Below, piece after piece: positions 6,529 through 7,904 of a DNA stretch of 7,904 nt. Position 1 is the stretch's first letter; the number at the start of each line of letters is the position of its first letter. The notes below the pieces were generated by a model. It was not told the origin of the DNA. It saw only the letters and a program-made list of their open reading frames with translations, and searched no databases. The translations under genes were made by a program, and so were the position numbers. The DNA comes from an uncultured Persicitalea sp. GTDB lineage: Bacteria; Bacteroidota; Bacteroidia; Cytophagales; Spirosomataceae. Location: positions 1 to 7,904 of the forward strand of contig CATMVR010000214.1 in assembly GCA_950075905.1 (NCBI GenBank), given 5' to 3'.

Positions 6529-7152
6529 TTACTCGGCCCTATCATAAAACGGCCTTTCGTAGTACTCCTTCAAAGCCACCAGGAACTCAGCGGGTAGCTT
6601 ATGCATCAGGTACCGGATGATATCCCCATAGATCTCCCCCTTATTGACATTATAGAAGCTATTGCCCCGGCGCTTGATGGTATTGCGGCTCTGGCGGGCG
6701 GCTCCCATGGCGTAGGCGATGCGGGTAACGGCCCGCTCGTGGGTGAGCTGGCCGGGATTTTTGCGCTTTGAATTGATGAAGTAGCCAGGCACGTACAGCT
6801 GCACGGACTTGCCGTTCAGTGTTATGGTCTCGTTGTTGATGAACTTGTCCACGCCCACTTCCTCAATGAACTCCTTGATGGCGTCCACGTTGGGGAAGTT
6901 GGATATCCGGATAGAGCGCATGTCTTTGAAACGGCCGTAGCCCCGCATGCCCATCCGGAAGGCGGCTTCCAGCTGGCCGGTGACCATGGCGCGCTCTGAA
7001 TAGAGCGAACGCTTCAGGTCCTCGGTGAGCACCAGGCCGGCCCCCTCGATGTCCTTGCGCATGCGCTTGACGCCCTCGCTGAATATGCGGTCGCAGGCCT
7101 CGATGACCTGGCTCTCAAACTGCCTTTGCAGGTCGGCGGTGACTTCTCCCAT
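6529..7152 (-). CDS. Unidentified phage late-operon protein (207 aa)
   Basis: I do not recognise this protein. It starts one base after the stop of the 178-aa gene (TAG, T, ATG) and shares its high G+C, so it belongs to the same operon. The N-terminal third is charged and helical (residues 1-65, with RMRKDIEGAGLVLTEDLKRS). A more beta-like middle follows (about 78-125), then a basic segment around KRKN and RQSRNTIKRRG (about 125-163), and the protein ends in a helix. There is no signal peptide or membrane segment. From its position just upstream of the tape measure gene in the ancestral order, and from its size, it may be a head-tail joining or tail-completion protein, loosely like HK97 gp10. 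That is context only. The tape measure gene was probably its original downstream neighbour before the cassette arrived. Confidence 0.8.
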   Translation of the reverse strand: MGEVTADLQRQFESQVIEACDRIFSEGVKRMRKDIEGAGLVLTEDLKRSLYSERAMVTGQLEAAFRMGMRGYGRFKDMRSIRISNFPNVDAIKEFIEEVGVDKFINNETITLNGKSVQLYVPGYFINSKRKNPGQLTHERAVTRIAYAMGAARQSRNTIKRRGNSFYNVNKGEIYGDIIRYLMHKLPAEFLVALKEYYERPFYDRAE

Positions 7153-7153
7153 A

Positions 7154-7690
7154 CTACGAGTACATTAGGCCGTTTACCGGGATGGTGACGTCGAGATCCA
7201 CGAGCCAGCCCTGGGTGTGGGCGTTGGCGATACTGCCCAGGGGCTGCAGCTTGTCCTGGAAGATCCGGAACTCGATCTCGTAGGCCTGGCCGGCCACCTC
7301 GGTGACGTTGGCGGCGTACCACTCGGCGGCCTGGCGGATCAGGCCCAGCAGGCGGAGCATGCGCAGCCAGGTGTCGTTGCGGGCTTCCAGCTTGCTGGCC
7401 TGCGTTTGCACGGTACTGTCCATCTTCCGGACGATCATGAGCGTGCAGGCAAACGTGGCCTGGGTGAGGCCGGCCGCGTTGTCGGTCAGGGGCGTCTCGG
7501 CCACCTGGTAGGGGGCCACCGTCTGCCCGGGCTTGATGGTGCGCTCAAAGAGGCTGTTGATTTCCTTTACACCGTCTGATCCGGAGCTGACGGCGTGGAA
7601 GTCGTCGACGGTACCCAGGGTGTTGACGGCCATTTCGAAAAAGGTCTGCAGGGAAATCAGGTCGGTTACGACGGGCATTTCATACGGCAT
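7154..7690 (-). CDS. Unidentified phage late-operon protein (178 aa)
   Basis: This is a soluble, GC-rich open frame that overlaps the upstream gene's stop by 11 bases if the ATG at 7690 is used. A second in-frame ATG (codon 5, at 7678) lies directly behind that stop (TGA, A, ATG) and is an equally plausible start. The middle is helical (residues about 100-135, including WLRMLRLLGLIRQAAEWYAA). The C-terminus is strand-like (EIEFRIFQDKL and WLVDLDVTIPV), a shape reminiscent of small tail or connector proteins, but I cannot assign a family. It is followed after one base by the 207-aa gene. A role in tail assembly or head-tail joining is inferred only from order: it is two genes upstream of the tape measure gene once the cassette is ignored. 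Confidence 0.8.
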   Translation of the reverse strand: MPYEMPVVTDLISLQTFFEMAVNTLGTVDDFHAVSSGSDGVKEINSLFERTIKPGQTVAPYQVAETPLTDNAAGLTQATFACTLMIVRKMDSTVQTQASKLEARNDTWLRMLRLLGLIRQAAEWYAANVTEVAGQAYEIEFRIFQDKLQPLGSIANAHTQGWLVDLDVTIPVNGLMYS

Positions 7691-7904
7691 CGGAGTCTTG
7701 TTTTTGGCGGATCTCTTCCGCCGTGATGGTATCGTCGAGCGCGGCCGCGAACACCAGGTGCACGGGCTGCCGGCAGACTATGTCAAAATTGCCAAAGTGG
7801 CCTTCTTTGGCGATGTTCTTAAGCAGCATGATCCAGCCCCGGCCGTCGCCGTAGCGCGGCTCGGAGTCGCCGCCGAACATGGCGCCGTACTGCCTAAGAA
7901 ACAC
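7680..7904 (-). CDS. Unidentified protein, partial (5' end beyond window)
   Basis: The frame is open from the right edge to a TGA at 7680-7682, giving at least 75 codons. The first codon in the window is GTG, but there is no reason to take it as the start; the gene probably continues upstream. An ATG occurs at codon 9 of the visible part. The visible protein contains FGGDSEPRYGDGRGW and a hydrophobic stretch VHLVFAAALDD, and ends in a charged helix EEIRQKQDSDAV. I see no known motif. Its overlap with the next gene shows it is part of the same late operon. Confidence 0.6.
   Translation of the reverse strand: MFLRQYGAMFGGDSEPRYGDGRGWIMLLKNIAKEGHFGNFDIVCRQPVHLVFAAALDDTITAEEIRQKQDSDAV

Noticed and set aside
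7014..7579. Open frames on both strands overlapping the 178-aa and 207-aa genes
   Set aside because: They bridge two genes that abut cleanly with one base between them, and their products are Arg/Gly-rich or Gly/Leu-rich with no motifs. The high G+C suppresses stops by chance.
1..7904. CRISPR array, insertion sequence or integrase attachment site
   Set aside because: No regularly spaced repeats, transposase motifs, terminal inverted repeats or integrase gene were seen.

Overview
The window looks like the tail-gene region of a double-stranded DNA tailed phage, prophage or phage-tail-like particle, interrupted by a three-gene cargo cassette that resembles a restriction or anti-phage module. 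Every supported gene is on the minus strand, so transcription runs from the right edge to the left edge. The host is most likely a member of the Bacteroidota: gene starts lack clear Shine-Dalgarno sequences, and an EcoRI-family adenine methyltransferase next to a DUF262-HNH protein would not be out of place there. No rRNA, tRNA or housekeeping gene is present to confirm this.

Right part (about 6529-7904): three tightly packed, GC-rich genes, the first cut by the window edge. They are spaced and overlapped like a late phage operon. I cannot name them from sequence alone; their position upstream of a tape measure gene suggests head-tail joining or tail-assembly roles.

Centre (about 2766-6528): a cassette with its own leader, which contains a near-perfect palindrome. 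It encodes an EcoRI-family adenine-N6 DNA methyltransferase (388 aa). A DUF262 (ParB-like, DGQQR motif) protein with a C-terminal HNH nuclease domain (387 aa) follows, with its start overlapping the methyltransferase stop (TAATG). Last comes a very AT-rich gene for a 378-aa protein with an N-terminal Mrr-like PD-(D/E)XK nuclease domain (D46...Q61-C-K63) and a beta-rich C-terminal half of unknown function. The cassette ends in two hairpins, the second a good intrinsic terminator.

Left part (1-2758): the first 919 residues of a tape measure protein of the TP901 type, running off the left edge.

The simplest model is a 'moron'-like cargo insertion. The methyltransferase marks self DNA, and one or two nucleases attack foreign DNA, such as competing phages, while the element resides in the host. 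The combination of EcoRI-type methyltransferase, DUF262-HNH and Mrr-like nuclease with a beta-rich domain, placed directly upstream of a tape measure gene, is the most interesting content here. Its function is inferred, not shown.
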